DNA of 46,022 bases from Clostridiales bacterium (GCA_017620475.1 JAFZQI010000001.1:1-46022); one strand, 5' to 3'; counted from the stretch's first letter, positions 1 to 9,165 are shown. Numbers and translations are program-made. Notes: a model not told the origin generated them from the sequence alone.

Positions 1-680
1 CCAGTTTCGTGGACAAATATGTACAGGTTGGAGAAACATATCGGTATGAGATTCGATCCGGTAAGGAATTCGGTATCGGTGACCTGGCCTATTCAAGCCC
101 TGCTTCTGAACAGGTCGAAGTGACGAGGACGATGGAATACCCGGTGCTTTATGCATCCGCTACTCCGAAGAGCGGAGTGACCATGACGATCAGCTGGCAG
201 TCCTATGAGGGCGCGGCTTCTTATGAGATCTGGTACAGGCTGGATGGTGAGGATTTCACGATTCTTAAGACGGCAGGAAGGACACAGACATCTACTTCAC
301 ATACGGGTCTTACTGCAGGAACGAGATACAGCTATAAGGTAGTGGCTAAGGATAGTTCCGGAAATATTCTTGCAGTATCCGAGATCAAAAAGAATGTTCC
401 GTTGGCAACACCGCAGTTCACTTCTGCTGAATCTACAGATGAAGGTATCGTACTTACCTGGACGAAGGTGAGTGGCGGAGATCGCTATATAATATACAGA
501 TACAACCAGTACGATGAAGTGGAATTTTACTCGGCAGCGATTACTGAGACCAGTTTCGTGGACAAAAACGTGCAGACCGGTGAGCCTTATCGGTATGAGA
601 TCGTCTCCTCGAAGAGCTTCGGTGTTGGCGAGATAGGCTACATAAGTAAGGCGTCTGAATCTGTCGAAGTGATTGGATAG
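1..680 (+). CDS. C-terminal part of an FN3-repeat exported protein (5' end outside window)
   Basis: The reading frame is open from the first bases of the window to a TAG at 678-680, so the true start lies upstream; the GTG at 9 is an internal valine. The visible ~225 residues hold two fibronectin type III-like beta-sandwich units, one beginning near PKSGVTMTISW and the next near VPLATPQF. The unit ending S-F-V-D-K-x-V-Q-x-G-E-x-Y-R-Y-E-I occurs both at the window edge and again at about 550-600, which shows tandem FN3 repeats. The same phrases (PKSGVTM, GLTAG, VPLATP) recur in the next gene, so the two are paralogues in tandem. FN3 domains in Clostridia usually serve as spacers in secreted or surface proteins; that role is inferred, and any catalytic or binding domain would be in the missing N-terminal part. 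Confidence 0.85.
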   Translation, partial: SFVDKYVQVGETYRYEIRSGKEFGIGDLAYSSPASEQVEVTRTMEYPVLYASATPKSGVTMTISWQSYEGAASYEIWYRLDGEDFTILKTAGRTQTSTSHTGLTAGTRYSYKVVAKDSSGNILAVSEIKKNVPLATPQFTSAESTDEGIVLTWTKVSGGDRYIIYRYNQYDEVEFYSAAITETSFVDKNVQTGEPYRYEIVSSKSFGVGEIGYISKASESVEVIG

Positions 681-716
681 CATTCAGCGACAGAGGGATA
701 CACCGATAAAAGCCGT

Positions 717-753
717 GAAGCGTACCTGTTATTCGTATTAACAGGTACGCTTC
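717..753. other. Perfect 15-bp hairpin without a U tract
   Basis: Arms at 717-731 and 739-753 are exact reverse complements around a 7-nt loop, lying 36 bp past the stop of the FN3 gene. No T run follows on either strand, so it is not a classical intrinsic terminator. It may stabilise the 3' end of the transcript or act as a weak terminator between the two FN3 genes. Confidence 0.6.
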
Positions 754-876
754 ATATATCCTCTGCCGTTTTCGGTTAAGTGTTCCCTTTATGTCGTTTT
801 TGTGCGACAATGAAAGAGGTTTGGATATATTTTTTGAGGCTGCCTTTTTTGGCTTTTGTTTATATGGAGTAGGTTT

Positions 877-3030
877 ATGAGTTCTCCTGAAAGATCGGCA
901 CGCGGATGCCGTGCTTATGAGAAGGATTGTGTGAAGGGTGGAAGATGCGTGTCACTTCCCACCCGAGTGGCCAGTGCTTTGGCCGCGGTGGCGATGGGAA
1001 TTACGATCGTTCCTGTGATCCCGGGATTGTGGGGCAGTAATGTAGCCGCAGCGGGAACGAAAAAAGATGCGAGCAATACCTGTCTTGGTGTATACCATCT
1101 TCACGAGCCGCGTGAACCATATAGTTCGTCCTATGAATGGTATGGAAGTTATGTATGGTTCGGGAAGTATAACGGAAGTCCGGTCAAGTACAGGGTCCTT
1201 GATCCGTTTGGCAGGAAGTTCGGCGGAGATAAACTGTTCCTTGATTGCGACAGTGTTCTTTATCATTACAGCTTTGATAAAACGTCGAAGTATACTAACG
1301 ATTGGGAAGAAAGCGATATTCTGAATAACCTGAACAATAAATTCCTGCAGGATAGCGCGAATTTTACGGATGCGGAATACTATTCTGTGGCGTACAGCAA
1401 AATCGGCGGCGGAGAGGCATATGCGAGCGGATCTTTTGAAGAGTATGCTTATGGAGAATCTGCCGCAAATCAATATGCGAGGGTTTTTCTTCTTGATGCT
1501 TCGGATGTAACGAATAAGGCTTACGGGTACTATGAAGGTTCCGGTGTGTCGCTGGAGAAGGGATCTTCAGACTGGGCAAGCGGAAACTGGTCCCAGGAGA
1601 TTGTATACAGCCGTAAGAAGAAGGATCTTGACGGTTCTGTTTCGTCCTGGTGGTTACGTTCTTATGTATTTGGGAAGCAAAGCGTATCGTCGATCGGCGG
1701 ACCGGATTCAAGCCTCTATGCCGGATCGGTTGCCGATAGCGGATATTTGAGCTATGACTCGGTGAATATTGATCTTGGCGTGTCGCCGGCGTTAAATATC
1801 AACCATGATTCGATCCTTATGTATACGGCGGTGAAAGGTTCGATAAGTCGATGGGGGACGGAATATAAACTGACACTTCTGGATGAAGCGCTGGATGGCC
1901 GCGTGGAATACGATCAAGGGTGGAGTTTTTCCGGTTCAACGATAACGATGCAAGCGACGGTTAACGATAACCGCTATTCGCGGATCTCCGTGCTTGTTAC
2001 GAAAGATACGTATGATGACCCATACGCGAAGATCCTTTATTACGGCGATACGAACAGAACCTATAGTGGAAACCGCTGTACGGTTAAGTTCGATCTTCCT
2101 TCAGATCTGAATATTAAAAATCTGGGTAGTGATTATCATGTGTATCTGATTACCGAGAAGGTGAACGGGGATCACTATTCGGACTATGCAAGTGTGCCGT
2201 ATGAGGTGCTTTTGCCAACGACACAGATTACTTCCTTTGAATCGAGCCGATCGGGAATCGAGATCAAATGGAATGCCGTTACGGGATTTACACGTTATAA
2301 CGTTTATCGTTCGTTAAGCGCCAATGATTCGTTCAAATATGTGGCAAGTATAACGGATGGTTCCTGTAAATATCTGGATACGGATGTCGCTATGGGCATG
2401 TATTATTACTATAAAGTCTGTCCGTATACAAAAGTAAACGGGAGCACGGTCTACGGGACGATGTCGGATTATAAATATGTATATTGCCCGATCTACCTTG
2501 ATCTTACTGTCACGCCGAAGAGTGGTGTGACCATGAGGCTTAACTGGAATGATGTTGCTGAAGACGCTGTTTATTACATATATATGGGCTCGGAGAATAA
2601 TGGATATTTTACCCGGGAGAAAGCCACTACCGGAACTTCGACGTCGATCACCGGCCTTACGGCGGGAAAACTTTACTATTTTAGTGTGGAAGTGGTAATA
2701 GACCGTGGACCCGGGTATGTGAAAACTGCAGAATCCCCCTGTGTGAAGGCTGTGCCTCTTGCGACACCGACGATGGAGAGTGCGACGTATACATCCGGTA
2801 AGGGTGTGACCTTAACCTGGACGAAGGCGAGCGGTGCCGACCGGTATAATGTTTACCGTTACAATTCGAGCACCGGTAAATATGATTATGTCACCAGTGT
2901 GCTTGGAGGGAATCTGACCTATACGGATCCCGCAGGTAAGAAAGGCGATTATTACAAGGTCCGCGCGTATAAGAAGTACGACGGTGTCGTGTACTACGGC
3001 GGATGGAGCAATGCGAAGGCCGGGAAATAA
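877..3030 (+). CDS. Exported DUF6273 and FN3-domain protein
   Basis: The start is placed at ATG 877 because GGAG (866-869) sits 7 nt upstream; an upstream TTG at 856 has no such site. The 717-residue product starts with a long basic N-region and then a hydrophobic stretch (about residues 30-60, ending V-A-A-A-G), which suggests an extended signal peptide. Residues ~65-325 fit the DUF6273 pattern, with W-F-G-K-Y, S-S-W-W-L-R-S and a final G-V-S-P-A-L-N. Two or three FN3-like units follow to the C terminus, sharing PKSGVTM, GLTAG and VPLATP with the gene upstream. No LPXTG or S-layer anchor is visible, so it is probably secreted or loosely wall-bound. Ligand and function are unknown. Confidence 0.88.
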   Translation: MSSPERSARGCRAYEKDCVKGGRCVSLPTRVASALAAVAMGITIVPVIPGLWGSNVAAAGTKKDASNTCLGVYHLHEPREPYSSSYEWYGSYVWFGKYNGSPVKYRVLDPFGRKFGGDKLFLDCDSVLYHYSFDKTSKYTNDWEESDILNNLNNKFLQDSANFTDAEYYSVAYSKIGGGEAYASGSFEEYAYGESAANQYARVFLLDASDVTNKAYGYYEGSGVSLEKGSSDWASGNWSQEIVYSRKKKDLDGSVSSWWLRSYVFGKQSVSSIGGPDSSLYAGSVADSGYLSYDSVNIDLGVSPALNINHDSILMYTAVKGSISRWGTEYKLTLLDEALDGRVEYDQGWSFSGSTITMQATVNDNRYSRISVLVTKDTYDDPYAKILYYGDTNRTYSGNRCTVKFDLPSDLNIKNLGSDYHVYLITEKVNGDHYSDYASVPYEVLLPTTQITSFESSRSGIEIKWNAVTGFTRYNVYRSLSANDSFKYVASITDGSCKYLDTDVAMGMYYYYKVCPYTKVNGSTVYGTMSDYKYVYCPIYLDLTVTPKSGVTMRLNWNDVAEDAVYYIYMGSENNGYFTREKATTGTSTSITGLTAGKLYYFSVEVVIDRGPGYVKTAESPCVKAVPLATPTMESATYTSGKGVTLTWTKASGADRYNVYRYNSSTGKYDYVTSVLGGNLTYTDPAGKKGDYYKVRAYKKYDGVVYYGGWSNAKAGK

Positions 3031-3109
3031 TATACATCGTTACTGATCAAAGTTTGTAGAGGGGAGCATTGTATTCTTACTCAAAATATCAAGTCTTCTT
3101 CGGTGTTCC

Positions 3110-3118
3110 TGTTATACT
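3110..3118 (+). promoter_or_regulatory. Extended -10 promoter for the AraC-GGDEF gene
   Basis: TGT followed by TATACT fits the TGn-TATAAT extended -10 pattern and lies 38 bp ahead of the ATG at 3157. No convincing -35 box is seen, as is common for this promoter class. Confidence 0.45.
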
Positions 3119-3156
3119 GGAATCAAGATCGATCTTCATGATTCGGGGGAGAATGT

Positions 3157-3966
3157 ATGAGTACGCTGGAGCTTCTGGCCAATGCACTGGAATTTATCGA
3201 GCAGCATATCTCAGAGGATATTCATACCGGGGATATTGCCGGAGCCTGCTACTGTTCGCGTTCTTCTCTGGAGAAGATTTTCCGCCTGGTTTATCATATT
3301 TCGGTTCGGGATTATCTGATCCGGAGGCGTATGACGAAGGCGGGGAGGACACTTGTGGAGCAGCCGGAGATGTCGGTTCTGGATGTGGCCGTGATGTACG
3401 GGTATTCCAGTAACGAGGCATTTTCGAGGGCGTTCCGGCAGGTGTGGAACCAGTTGCCCTCCGAGTACCGCAGTAACAAGCGGGCGACGGAGCTTTTCCC
3501 GAGGATGAATGCATCCGAGGAGATTGGAGATGATTTTATGCCAACGACTAAATTTGATATCAGTAACTTGTATGACCTTTTTCAGACGCGCCGGGACTGC
3601 TGGTTCGTGTGCGCGGATATCCGTAATCTGATCCCGATCAACGAGATCTCGAGGAAAGCGGGGGATCTGGCGATTCTGACGTCTATGCAGCGGATGGAGG
3701 AGGTGGCGGAGGAAGACGATATCGTGTTCCGTATCGGCGGGGACGAATTCGTGATCCTGACGAACAGTACCGACGAAGAAGCGGCGCGTGCGAAGATGGA
3801 GAAACTTCTTTCGAGAAACGGTGAGTGTATCTCTTTTGAAGGACGCGATATTCCGCTTTCGCTGTACGGAAATATCGTACGGCTCGGAAAAAAGACCCAG
3901 CACTACAGTGAACTCTTTACGGCGCTGTGGGAGGCCATTGAGGCGAGAAAAAGCGTAAAAGAGTAG
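3157..3966 (+). CDS. AraC-type HTH regulator fused to a GGDEF-like domain
   Basis: The ATG at 3157 follows GGGGGAG (3145-3151). Residues ~5-108 form an AraC/XylS DNA-binding domain, including the second-helix stretch S-V-L-D-V-A-V-M-Y-G-Y-S-S and the closing F-R-Q-V-W-N. From about residue 140 the protein resembles a diguanylate cyclase: D154 in C-A-D-I-R-N matches the first metal aspartate, and R-I-G-G-D-E-F (GGDEF at 194-198) is intact. The inhibitory RxxD position keeps only the D, and the end of the domain is short and divergent, lacking the usual A-L-Y-x-A-K-x-x-G-R. Catalytic activity is therefore uncertain. HTH-first followed by GGDEF in one 269-residue chain is unusual; most AraC proteins carry a ligand domain instead. 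It has its own promoter and terminator. Confidence 0.85.
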   Translation: MSTLELLANALEFIEQHISEDIHTGDIAGACYCSRSSLEKIFRLVYHISVRDYLIRRRMTKAGRTLVEQPEMSVLDVAVMYGYSSNEAFSRAFRQVWNQLPSEYRSNKRATELFPRMNASEEIGDDFMPTTKFDISNLYDLFQTRRDCWFVCADIRNLIPINEISRKAGDLAILTSMQRMEEVAEEDDIVFRIGGDEFVILTNSTDEEAARAKMEKLLSRNGECISFEGRDIPLSLYGNIVRLGKKTQHYSELFTALWEAIEARKSVKE

Positions 3967-4028
3967 AGCCGGAAAGCACGGGTAAGCGAAGAAAGCGCGG
4001 AAAGTTCTTTTCACAATGAAGAAAAATG

Positions 4029-4069
4029 GGCATGAGGATGCGGAGACTATCGCCGACTCATGCCTTTTT
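4029..4069 (+). terminator. Intrinsic terminator after the AraC-GGDEF gene
   Basis: GGCATGAG (4029-4036) pairs with CTCATGCC (4057-4064), followed by TTTTT at 4065-4069. Confidence 0.75.
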
Positions 4070-4099
4070 CGTGTTAATCCGTGAGGGTTCGGACCGAAA

Positions 4100-4113
4100 A
4101 TGACATTTGTCAT
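4100..4113. promoter_or_regulatory. Small dyad upstream of the ABC exporter operon
   Basis: ATGAC and GTCAT flank a 4-nt centre in the 207-bp spacer between the terminator and the ABC ATPase start. It could be an operator for the exporter operon. The rest of the 3967-4276 spacer shows only the terminator and one copy of the AAAAGCAC octamer (4192). Confidence 0.25.
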
Positions 4114-4276
4114 GTCTCGAAGTGATGGAGTTCACTAACGCCGGGAGGGCAAGAATGGAATAATGGAACCATGAAAGATACGGGCTACGCGAAAAGCACT
4201 GAATCCGCAGCTCCGGAAAAACACAGAGACGATGCGCCGGCCAAGCGGCGCGAAAAAGAAAAGTGAGGACGAAAAG

Positions 4277-5215
4277 ATGAGTGAGATCATTAAGGTAGAT
4301 GGACTTGTGAAGCGATACAAGGAACTGATCGCTGTGGATAACTTCAGCATGACAGTCAATGAGGGAGAGATCCTGGGACTTCTGGGACCCAACGGTTCGG
4401 GAAAATCGACGACGATCAACTGCATTCTGTCGCTTCTGGAGTTTGATAAGGGAACGATCACGATCCACGGTAAAGAGATGAGCCCGAAGGCTTATGATCT
4501 TAAGGCTCAGATCGGTGTGGTTCCGCAGGAAGTGTCCGTTTTCGAGGAACTGACGGTGTATGAGAACATCGATTTCTTCTGCGGACTTTACATCACGGAC
4601 AGTGAGAAAAGAAAGAAAATGGTGCAGGAAGCGATCGATTTCGTGGAACTCAATGAGTTTAAGAAATTCCGTCCGAAGAAGCTCTCCGGGGGCTTAAAGA
4701 GAAGACTCAATATCGCGTGCGGCATCGCCCACAAGCCAAAGATCATTTTCTTCGACGAGCCGACCGTCGCCGTTGACCCGCAGAGCCGTAACAAGATCCT
4801 CGAGGGGATCGAGCAGCTCCGAAAAGAAGGCGCGACGATCATCTACACTTCCCACTATATGGAAGAGGTCGAGCAGCTGGCGGACCGTATCATCATCATC
4901 GATAAGGGTCAGCTGATCGCCGAGGGTACGGTGGATGAACTGAAAAGCATGATCAAGAAGTGCGAGATGATCCGGATCGAAGCCAAGGGGATCACGGATG
5001 AGGATCTGGATAAGATCCGCGCACTGGAGAATATCTTCACCGTCGAGTACGACGGCAAGCACCTGAAGATCGAAGCGGGCAAGGGAAACAACGTGGTCGA
5101 GGTCATCAAAGTCCTGCAGGAGAAGGGCTACCGTATGAAAAATGTGTACTCCGAGCAGCCGACGCTCAACGATGTTTTCCTCGAGCTTACGGGAAAAGAA
5201 CTTCGTGATGATTAA
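4277..5215 (+). CDS. ABC-2 type exporter, ATP-binding subunit
   Basis: The ATG at 4277 has GAGG at 4265-4268; an earlier in-frame ATG (4232) lacks a site and would add a charged, non-conserved 15-residue leader. The 312-residue protein has Walker A G-P-N-G-S-G-K-S, a Q loop near V-V-P-Q-E, the signature L-S-G-G-L-K-R-R (atypical L after GG), Walker B I-I-F-F-D-E-P and an H loop in Y-T-S-H-Y-M-E-E. A ~90-residue C-terminal extension is typical of drug or antimicrobial-peptide exporters of the CcmA/DrrA type. It heads an operon with two ABC-2 permeases (15 bp to the first). A two-component system lies just downstream, so the exporter probably handles a peptide, drug or lipid and responds to envelope stress; the substrate cannot be read from sequence. 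Confidence 0.95.
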   Translation: MSEIIKVDGLVKRYKELIAVDNFSMTVNEGEILGLLGPNGSGKSTTINCILSLLEFDKGTITIHGKEMSPKAYDLKAQIGVVPQEVSVFEELTVYENIDFFCGLYITDSEKRKKMVQEAIDFVELNEFKKFRPKKLSGGLKRRLNIACGIAHKPKIIFFDEPTVAVDPQSRNKILEGIEQLRKEGATIIYTSHYMEEVEQLADRIIIIDKGQLIAEGTVDELKSMIKKCEMIRIEAKGITDEDLDKIRALENIFTVEYDGKHLKIEAGKGNNVVEVIKVLQEKGYRMKNVYSEQPTLNDVFLELTGKELRDD

Positions 5216-5230
5216 TAGGAGGAATGGGCA

Positions 5231-6439
5231 ATGATGTTTACATATTATCTGCGCAAAACCTTGCGCGACAAGGCCTACCTGTTCTGGTCACTAGCCTTCC
5301 CGATCCTTCTTATGACATGTTTCAATGTGACATTCATGGGACCGGCAAGGGGAGAAGTCGACTTTGCACCTGTCGAGAGTGCCGTGCTCTTTATAGACGA
5401 AGATGCAGAAGAGAAAAGTGCTTTTGCAGAAGAATTCGAAAGCGTCCTGGCGAACCTGGCCGATACGGAAGCCGTAAAGAAGAGCAACATGGGTTATGAC
5501 CACGCCATCGTGAAACTGATCAGTGTACAGAACCGGGAAGAAGCCGAGAAAATGATCCTCGATAAAGATCTGCAAGTGCTTTTCCTGGTGAAGGGAAAAG
5601 AAGAGAAGATCGATGTAAAAGTCGGAGACAGCGCGAACACGACGACCCTCATGGTTGCCAGAGGAATCGTAGAGTCCTACAGAAGAAATTACATGATCAT
5701 CAAGGACGCGGCGATGACGGCCCCAGATAAGATCGAAGCCGTGATGACAAGTCTTTCCGAATCCATCTCCGTGATGAAGGCGAAGAGTGCGTATATTGAA
5801 AATGATGATGGTACCTCTGCCAATGTGTATATGTGGTATTTCTACAGCACGATCGTGATGGGCATGTTCTTTAACGTGACCGCCGGGGTACATACGGTTT
5901 TTGACATCCAGGGAAACCTCAGCGGGTACGGCATGAGAACGAGCGTGTCGCCGAAGAAAAAAACGCAGATCCTGCTGTCGGCATTTTCTGCGAGATATGT
6001 CCTGTCATGTGCGATCACTTTCTTTGCACTGACCGTCATGAACCGGTGCTTCGATGTGCCTCTCGGCAACCGCTTCCCGCATATCATCCTTTTCGTTCTG
6101 GTCGGGAATCTCTTCTCCATGAGCCTCGGCAGTGTATTCGGACTCTTTACAAAGGGCGATGAGACCCAGCGGGATAATAAGGCAACAGCCATCGTGATGA
6201 TCTCGGTCATCCTTAGCGGCGAGATGATCGTACAGCTTCCGGGCCTTTTCGAGAAGTACTGCCCGATCATTAACCGGATCAATCCGGCGACCATCATGAA
6301 CTTCGCGTTCTTCCGTCTGGTCAACTATCCGTCCCTTACCGGGTTCTGGATGAATATGATCAAGATCGGTCTGGCAACGGTACTGTTCCTGACGGTCTCG
6401 ATCCTGAAATTAAGGAGAGAAAAATATGCAGCTTTATAA
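5231..6439 (+). CDS. ABC-2 type exporter, permease subunit 1
   Basis: The start ATG-ATG at 5231 follows AGGAGG (5218-5223). The 402-residue protein has one membrane helix near residues 15-35, a large extracytoplasmic segment (~40-195), then five hydrophobic segments from the V-Y-M-W-Y-F-Y-S region to the C terminus. This is the ABC2_membrane_3 layout. It overlaps the next permease by 14 nt, indicating translational coupling. The two permeases are similar in size and layout and probably form a heterodimeric channel driven by the preceding ATPase. Confidence 0.92.
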   Translation: MMFTYYLRKTLRDKAYLFWSLAFPILLMTCFNVTFMGPARGEVDFAPVESAVLFIDEDAEEKSAFAEEFESVLANLADTEAVKKSNMGYDHAIVKLISVQNREEAEKMILDKDLQVLFLVKGKEEKIDVKVGDSANTTTLMVARGIVESYRRNYMIIKDAAMTAPDKIEAVMTSLSESISVMKAKSAYIENDDGTSANVYMWYFYSTIVMGMFFNVTAGVHTVFDIQGNLSGYGMRTSVSPKKKTQILLSAFSARYVLSCAITFFALTVMNRCFDVPLGNRFPHIILFVLVGNLFSMSLGSVFGLFTKGDETQRDNKATAIVMISVILSGEMIVQLPGLFEKYCPIINRINPATIMNFAFFRLVNYPSLTGFWMNMIKIGLATVLFLTVSILKLRREKYAAL

Positions 6440-7631
6440 GAATTTCTTCAAACTCATAAAAGCCAATAAATACTCGGTCGTGATCGCGATGCTCATTATG
6501 GTGGTCTACGCGGTAGCCATGATTTCCACCGCTCCGTATGTGGTCAACAAGGATGAGGAGTCTGCGAGCGTAAAAACTGCCGATTACCAGAACCTCGGCG
6601 TGCTGTTTCGGGATAATGACGGAAGCGAGTTGTCTGCCGGAATCAGAAAACTGATCGACAAATACGGATCGATCGAAGACGATACGACTTCGTCCGAAGA
6701 GTCCATCAACGATATCCTTTACTTCTCCCTTGCTGATTACTTTATCGAGGTGCCGGAGCATTTCCAGGAAAAGATCGATGCCGGTGAGGAGATCGCGCTG
6801 AGCTATTCTTCCCACAGCCAGGTATCCGGTAAGACATTCAGCTTCGTAAACGATATCGATTCTTTTGTGAATATCTACAGAAGCTATCGCGCGATGGGTA
6901 TGGATGCGCATGATGCCGTGGAGAAAGCACTGGATATGACGGTTTCTGAGGTCACCTTCGGCGTCGTGACGGAGAAGAAGGAAGTGCAGCAGACTGACGC
7001 ACATGAGTACGCGACCTACATGATCCTTAATTACTTCTGCTTTGTCTGCATGTGGATCATGGGAATGTCGATCGCCTCCGCGATCATTGCCGCGAACAAA
7101 AAAGACGTTTCTTCGAGGATCGATGCGGCGCCGGTAAAGCCGGGACAGAAGACCTGGTCGCAGATGGCGGGCATGATGACCTGCGCGATCGTCCTGGTCA
7201 TCATCTACACAGTCTTCAGCTACATCTATGCCGGCTCAAGTAGTATGATGAGCAAGTACGGCTGGGTCGTGATACTCAACCTCATTACGACCACGTTCTA
7301 CATCAGCGGATTCGCGCTTCTGATCTCGAACTTCCAACTGACACCGGGAACACTCAGCCTCATCTGCAACGCGGTGGGTCTCTCGATGAGCTTCCTGTGC
7401 GGAGTATTCGTACCGTTCTACTTCATGAGCAGCGGAGTACAGGCAGTAGCGCATTTCCTTCCGTTCTTCTGGTCGACAAAAATACTGAACACCATCTATA
7501 CCGGATCGGGAATGAATTATACCTTCAGTGTGCCTGACATCCTGGGTTCCATGGGTGTGCAGATCCTCTTCGGATTGGCTTTCATCATGATTGCCTATGT
7601 GATCAGAAAGGCGAAGCAGGGAAAAGCGTAA
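6426..7631 (+). CDS. ABC-2 type exporter, permease subunit 2
   Basis: The ATG at 6426 lies inside the end of the first permease gene, with GGAGAG at 6415-6420. The 401-residue product has the same plan: one N-terminal helix (~residues 18-36), an extracytoplasmic region to about residue 200, then five or six hydrophobic helices with a short basic tail (R-K-A-K-Q-G-K-A). It is the last gene of the operon, and its stop codon is the first base of a strong terminator. Membership of the ABC-2 family is clear; transport direction and substrate are inferred only from family and context. Confidence 0.92.
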   Translation: MQLYKNFFKLIKANKYSVVIAMLIMVVYAVAMISTAPYVVNKDEESASVKTADYQNLGVLFRDNDGSELSAGIRKLIDKYGSIEDDTTSSEESINDILYFSLADYFIEVPEHFQEKIDAGEEIALSYSSHSQVSGKTFSFVNDIDSFVNIYRSYRAMGMDAHDAVEKALDMTVSEVTFGVVTEKKEVQQTDAHEYATYMILNYFCFVCMWIMGMSIASAIIAANKKDVSSRIDAAPVKPGQKTWSQMAGMMTCAIVLVIIYTVFSYIYAGSSSMMSKYGWVVILNLITTTFYISGFALLISNFQLTPGTLSLICNAVGLSMSFLCGVFVPFYFMSSGVQAVAHFLPFFWSTKILNTIYTGSGMNYTFSVPDILGSMGVQILFGLAFIMIAYVIRKAKQGKA

Positions 7632-7706
7632 TCGCGAAAATAAAGGCCTCGGTGCTGGTCCTCGGGCATACGCCCTGCGGAATCGCACTGAGGCCTTTTT
7701 CGCGAT
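7631..7706. terminator. Bidirectional terminator closing the exporter operon
   Basis: Inner arms 7642-7655 and 7685-7698 pair with one G-T mismatch; an outer arm ATCGCGAAAA (7631-7640) pairs with TTTTTCGCGAT (7696-7706). T runs are present on both strands. The remaining spacer to 7819 shows nothing recognisable. Confidence 0.85.
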
Positions 7707-7819
7707 TTCCCGTCGCTTCGCGATATTATCTGGAGGCGCGGGAAGGTTTTTCCATGAACGATATTCCAATAGTGTTGAGCGTTACGCTTTTCTCTGCTTT
7801 GCCGAGATGCGTAATGACT

Positions 7820-7848
7820 TTCTGAATATGAGCGTCTTGCGTTATAAT
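7820..7848 (+). promoter_or_regulatory. Promoter with consensus -10 abutting the kinase start
   Basis: A perfect TATAAT at 7843-7848 has a weak -35 (TTCTGA, 7820-7825) at 17 bp. The expected transcription start, about 7 bp past the -10, coincides with the A of the ATG at 7855, so the mRNA may be leaderless. Confidence 0.55.
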
Positions 7849-7854
7849 GGGTGC

Positions 7855-9051
7855 ATGGTTTATCGGTTGATCGACAAAGTAATACTCGCAGGGCTTTCGG
7901 TGGCAGCGCTTTTCCTACTGTTCGGAAAGGCGGATGGGCGGAGTATTATCCAGAGCAATGAATTTACGATCGCATGCGTGCTTGCGATCGTCATCGCGCT
8001 TCTGGCGACGGAAGTGTTCCGGAACCAGTATGTAAGTGCGGGCGTGCTGATCCTAGCAGGTGTGCTTTCTTACTTTGTTCCGGAAACCGTTACGGCCGTG
8101 CCTGCCTGTGTTTACGGACTATTTTCCGACAGCCGGATCGAGGAGATTCTGACGAAGTGGCACAACCGGAAAAACGAATCGAAGGACGACTGGGAGATTA
8201 CTTCGGAAAAAGCACTTTGGCTGAAGGTCCTGCTTCTTATCGGAGCATGCGTGATCTCGGCCCGGTCCTATGTGATCCTTCTCGTTATCGCTGCTTTGCT
8301 GATGGCGGTGAAAACGGTGTATATGCACAGAGTAGAAGTGATCCTGACGGAGAAATACGATAATGTCCGTTACGATGCGCAGCAATCGAAGCGCCTGCGG
8401 GAGGAGATCTCGCAGAATACGGATATGCAGATCAGAAACGCGACGTTGCAGGAACGTAACCGTATCGCAAGGGAGATCCACGACAACGTGGGACATCAGC
8501 TGACTCGTGCGGTGGTGCAGCTTCAGGCGATCTCGGTCATCAATACGGATGAGAAGATGAAACCGTATCTGGAGTCGGTAAGCAGCACGGTCAACGAGGC
8601 CATGACGAATATCCGGCGTTCGGTGCATGAACTGCACGACGACTCTATCGATCTTTCCATCGGGATCCATGAGATCGCTTCGGTCTTGAAGGTCCGCTTC
8701 GACGTGACGGTCAGTACCTCGATCGAATCGCCGGTGCCGAACGATGTGAAAAACGCGATACTGGGTATCTTTAAGGAGGGCGTCACGAATATCGCCAAGC
8801 ACAGCAACGGTTCGAAGGTGCGTCTGGAGGTCGTGGAAAATGTGACGTTCTGGCGTGTTCTCGTGTCGGATAACGGAAAGTCGCCGAAGGTGGAATACTC
8901 ACGGCCATCGGACTTTACTGCTTTGGAAGGTGAACACGGCATCGGACTTTATAACATCAATTCGCGGGCGGTATCCGTCGGCGGAAGAACGTCTATCCAA
9001 GGCGGAAACGACGGCTTCCACATTACGGTGACGATACCGAAGCGCGCTTGA
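7855..9051 (+). CDS. Sensor histidine kinase, HisKA_3 (LiaS/NarX-like)
   Basis: The start at ATG 7855 is chosen because earlier in-frame ATGs (7807, 7828) lie upstream of the TATAAT and none has a Shine-Dalgarno site. The 398-residue protein has about five or six hydrophobic helices in residues 1-150 with little extracellular sequence, a coiled-coil linker, then the HisKA_3 phosphorylation motif E-I-H-D-N-V-G-H (H209). A HATPase_c domain follows with a D-N-G-K N-box region and G-x-G-L in E-H-G-I-G-L-Y-N-I. Kinases with this intramembrane sensor often monitor envelope stress. It precedes its response regulator (115 bp) and lies after the exporter operon, which it probably controls. Confidence 0.93.
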   Translation: MVYRLIDKVILAGLSVAALFLLFGKADGRSIIQSNEFTIACVLAIVIALLATEVFRNQYVSAGVLILAGVLSYFVPETVTAVPACVYGLFSDSRIEEILTKWHNRKNESKDDWEITSEKALWLKVLLLIGACVISARSYVILLVIAALLMAVKTVYMHRVEVILTEKYDNVRYDAQQSKRLREEISQNTDMQIRNATLQERNRIAREIHDNVGHQLTRAVVQLQAISVINTDEKMKPYLESVSSTVNEAMTNIRRSVHELHDDSIDLSIGIHEIASVLKVRFDVTVSTSIESPVPNDVKNAILGIFKEGVTNIAKHSNGSKVRLEVVENVTFWRVLVSDNGKSPKVEYSRPSDFTALEGEHGIGLYNINSRAVSVGGRTSIQGGNDGFHITVTIPKRA

Positions 9052-9165
9052 CGCCGCGCGGGGCGGCGAGTGCGGAAATGACGGGTAAGACGATCGCAAT
9101 CAGATGATTGCGGCGGCACAATAGAAAACGGAGCGCGCATGGCGCGTGGAAATAGGAGGAACGAA

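Noticed and set aside
4171..4266. A 31-codon ATG frame ending 10 bp before the ABC ATPase start
   Set aside because: It has no convincing ribosome site, encodes only charged low-complexity sequence and contains a copy of the AAAAGCAC octamer.
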